From an uncultured Sphingobium sp. (GTDB taxonomy: Bacteria; Pseudomonadota; Alphaproteobacteria; Sphingomonadales; Sphingomonadaceae), in the NCBI GenBank assembly GCA_913773715.1, contig CAJYHD010000089.1:1-15784 (forward strand): 15,784 nucleotides of DNA, written 5' to 3'. Positions 14,901-15,784 of the stretch are shown here, piece by piece (the stretch's first letter is position 1; each line of letters opens with the position of its first letter). The translations under genes and the position numbers were made by a program. The notes beneath the pieces were generated by a model. That model was not told the origin of the DNA. It saw nothing but the letters and a program-made list of their open reading frames with translations, and did not search any database.

Positions 14901-15784
14901 GACCGCCCCCGCTCGCCGATCAGCAGGATGAGGAAGAAGGGCGCACCGATCAGGGCCATCGCGACGCCCAACCGCACTTCGCCCGCACCGAGCGCAAGGC
15001 GACAAAGGCTGTCCGCCGCCAGCACCAGCGCCGCGCCGCCCAGAGCGCTCGGCAGCAGCAGCGCCGATGGCCGCGCTCCCACGAGCGGGCGCAACAGATG
15101 CGGCACGATCAGGCCGACGAAGCCGACCACACCCGTCACCGCGACGCCCGCGCCGACCGTCAGGCCGACGCCAAGGATCACGATCGCCTGCAAACGGCTG
15201 AGTTGCACGCCCAGCGACCGCGCGGCGTCCGTCCCCAACGTCAATGCGTCGAGCGGGCGTGCCGCCAGCGCCAGCAAGGCGCACCCCGCCGCCATGAACG
15301 GCGCAGCGTGCAGCAGATCATCCGGCCCTCGATCCGTCAAAGCCCCCATCAGCCAGTCGATCGCCTCGGCGACGACATAGGGGTTGGGCGCGAGCGAAAT
15401 ACAGAAGGCGGTGAGCGCCGCGCACAGGCTCGCCAGCACCGTGCCCGCCAGCACGAACGCGGCGGGACTTTGCGCCCGCCACGATAGCGCCGACAGCAGC
15501 GCCAGCCCGCCCGCCGCCGACGTCATGGCAGCGGCAAAGATGCCCCACTGGCTCCCCACGCCCAATACGATCGCTGCGACCGCGCCCAGCGCGGCGGCGG
15601 ACGATACGCCCAATACGCCAGGATCGGCGAGCGGATTGCGCAGCCACCCCTGCAACACCGCGCCCGACAATCCCAGCGAAGCGCCCAACATCACGCCAAG
15701 CCCAGCGCGCGGCAGACGCAACTGCGCGACGATCGCCCATCGCGGATCGCCCGACCATAAGGCATCGAGCGGCACCCACGCCTT
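14891..15784 (-). CDS. FecCD/BtuC-family ABC transporter permease, 5' end cut by window
   Basis: An inner-membrane permease for vitamin B12, iron-siderophore or heme uptake. The frame is open to the last base; the GTG at 15775 is internal, with codons for Lys-Ala-Trp before it, so the N-terminus lies outside the window. About 297 residues are visible, with repeated hydrophobic helices, the family-typical LRLPRAGLGVMLGASLGLSG followed by NPLADPGVLGVSSAAALGAV, and the ATPase-contacting VGFVGLIVPHLLRPLVG region. Only the first helix is likely missing. It overlaps the ATPase gene by ten bases. A periplasmic binding protein and a TonB receptor would be expected further upstream, outside the window. 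The substrate cannot be decided from this sequence. Confidence 0.88.
   Translation of the reverse strand, partial: KAWVPLDALWSGDPRWAIVAQLRLPRAGLGVMLGASLGLSGAVLQGWLRNPLADPGVLGVSSAAALGAVAAIVLGVGSQWGIFAAAMTSAAGGLALLSALSWRAQSPAAFVLAGTVLASLCAALTAFCISLAPNPYVVAEAIDWLMGALTDRGPDDLLHAAPFMAAGCALLALAARPLDALTLGTDAARSLGVQLSRLQAIVILGVGLTVGAGVAVTGVVGFVGLIVPHLLRPLVGARPSALLLPSALGGAALVLAADSLCRLALGAGEVRLGVAMALIGAPFFLILLIGERGRSWA

Noticed and set aside
14901..15284. N-terminal extension of the ABC ATPase frame
   Set aside because: It would overlap almost half of the permease gene in another frame, and the ATPase domain begins normally at 14900.
1..15784. CRISPR array, tRNA genes, transposons or prophage genes
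   Set aside because: I saw no regularly spaced repeats, cloverleaf-like segments, transposase or integrase motifs; the coding style is uniform across the window.

Overview
The window is chromosomal DNA of a GC-rich alphaproteobacterium, most likely a sphingomonad (Sphingobium, Sphingomonas or a relative). Evidence is the pyrE-pdxJ-acpS-lepB order, a MetH split into two overlapping genes, protein sequences typical of the group, and an alphaproteobacterial-type LexA box. No tRNA, rRNA, CRISPR array or insertion sequence is visible, and no gene-free stretch exceeds 300 bases.

Left part (1-3518): the end of pyrE (cut by the window), then pdxJ, acpS and lepB as a tight forward operon. It ends at a strong bidirectional hairpin terminator (2621-2648) shared with a reverse pair: ribosomal protein S21 (rpsU) followed by a membrane-anchored FKBP-type prolyl isomerase.

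Middle part (3519-6721): a class II aldolase/adducin-family protein, a 55-residue one-pass membrane protein with a very strong ribosome binding site, a perfect 12-bp hairpin, and a two-TM CHASE3-type hybrid histidine kinase with a C-terminal receiver domain.

DNA-repair island (6721-10392), the most interesting region. A radical SAM protein of the putative DNA modification/repair family has a GAAC-N7-GAAC site, the alphaproteobacterial SOS box, ending 4 bases before its start codon. It ends in QLDLFG, a textbook sliding-clamp-binding peptide. After a small three-TM membrane protein come a hemerythrin-domain protein and, one base later, a fusion of a DUF4130/TIGR03915-type domain to a UdgX-type uracil-DNA glycosylase with the KRRIH loop that crosslinks uracil-DNA. 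Together they look like a damage-inducible repair module, here interrupted and extended by a membrane protein and a diiron protein.

Right part (10397-15784, reverse strand): a FecCD/BtuC-type permease (cut by the window end) and its ABC ATPase, then the split B12-dependent methionine synthase. A 20-base AT-rich palindrome lies directly before metH and may be the operator of a SAM-cycle regulator. The transporter beside a B12 enzyme suggests cobalamin uptake, but heme or siderophore uptake is not excluded.
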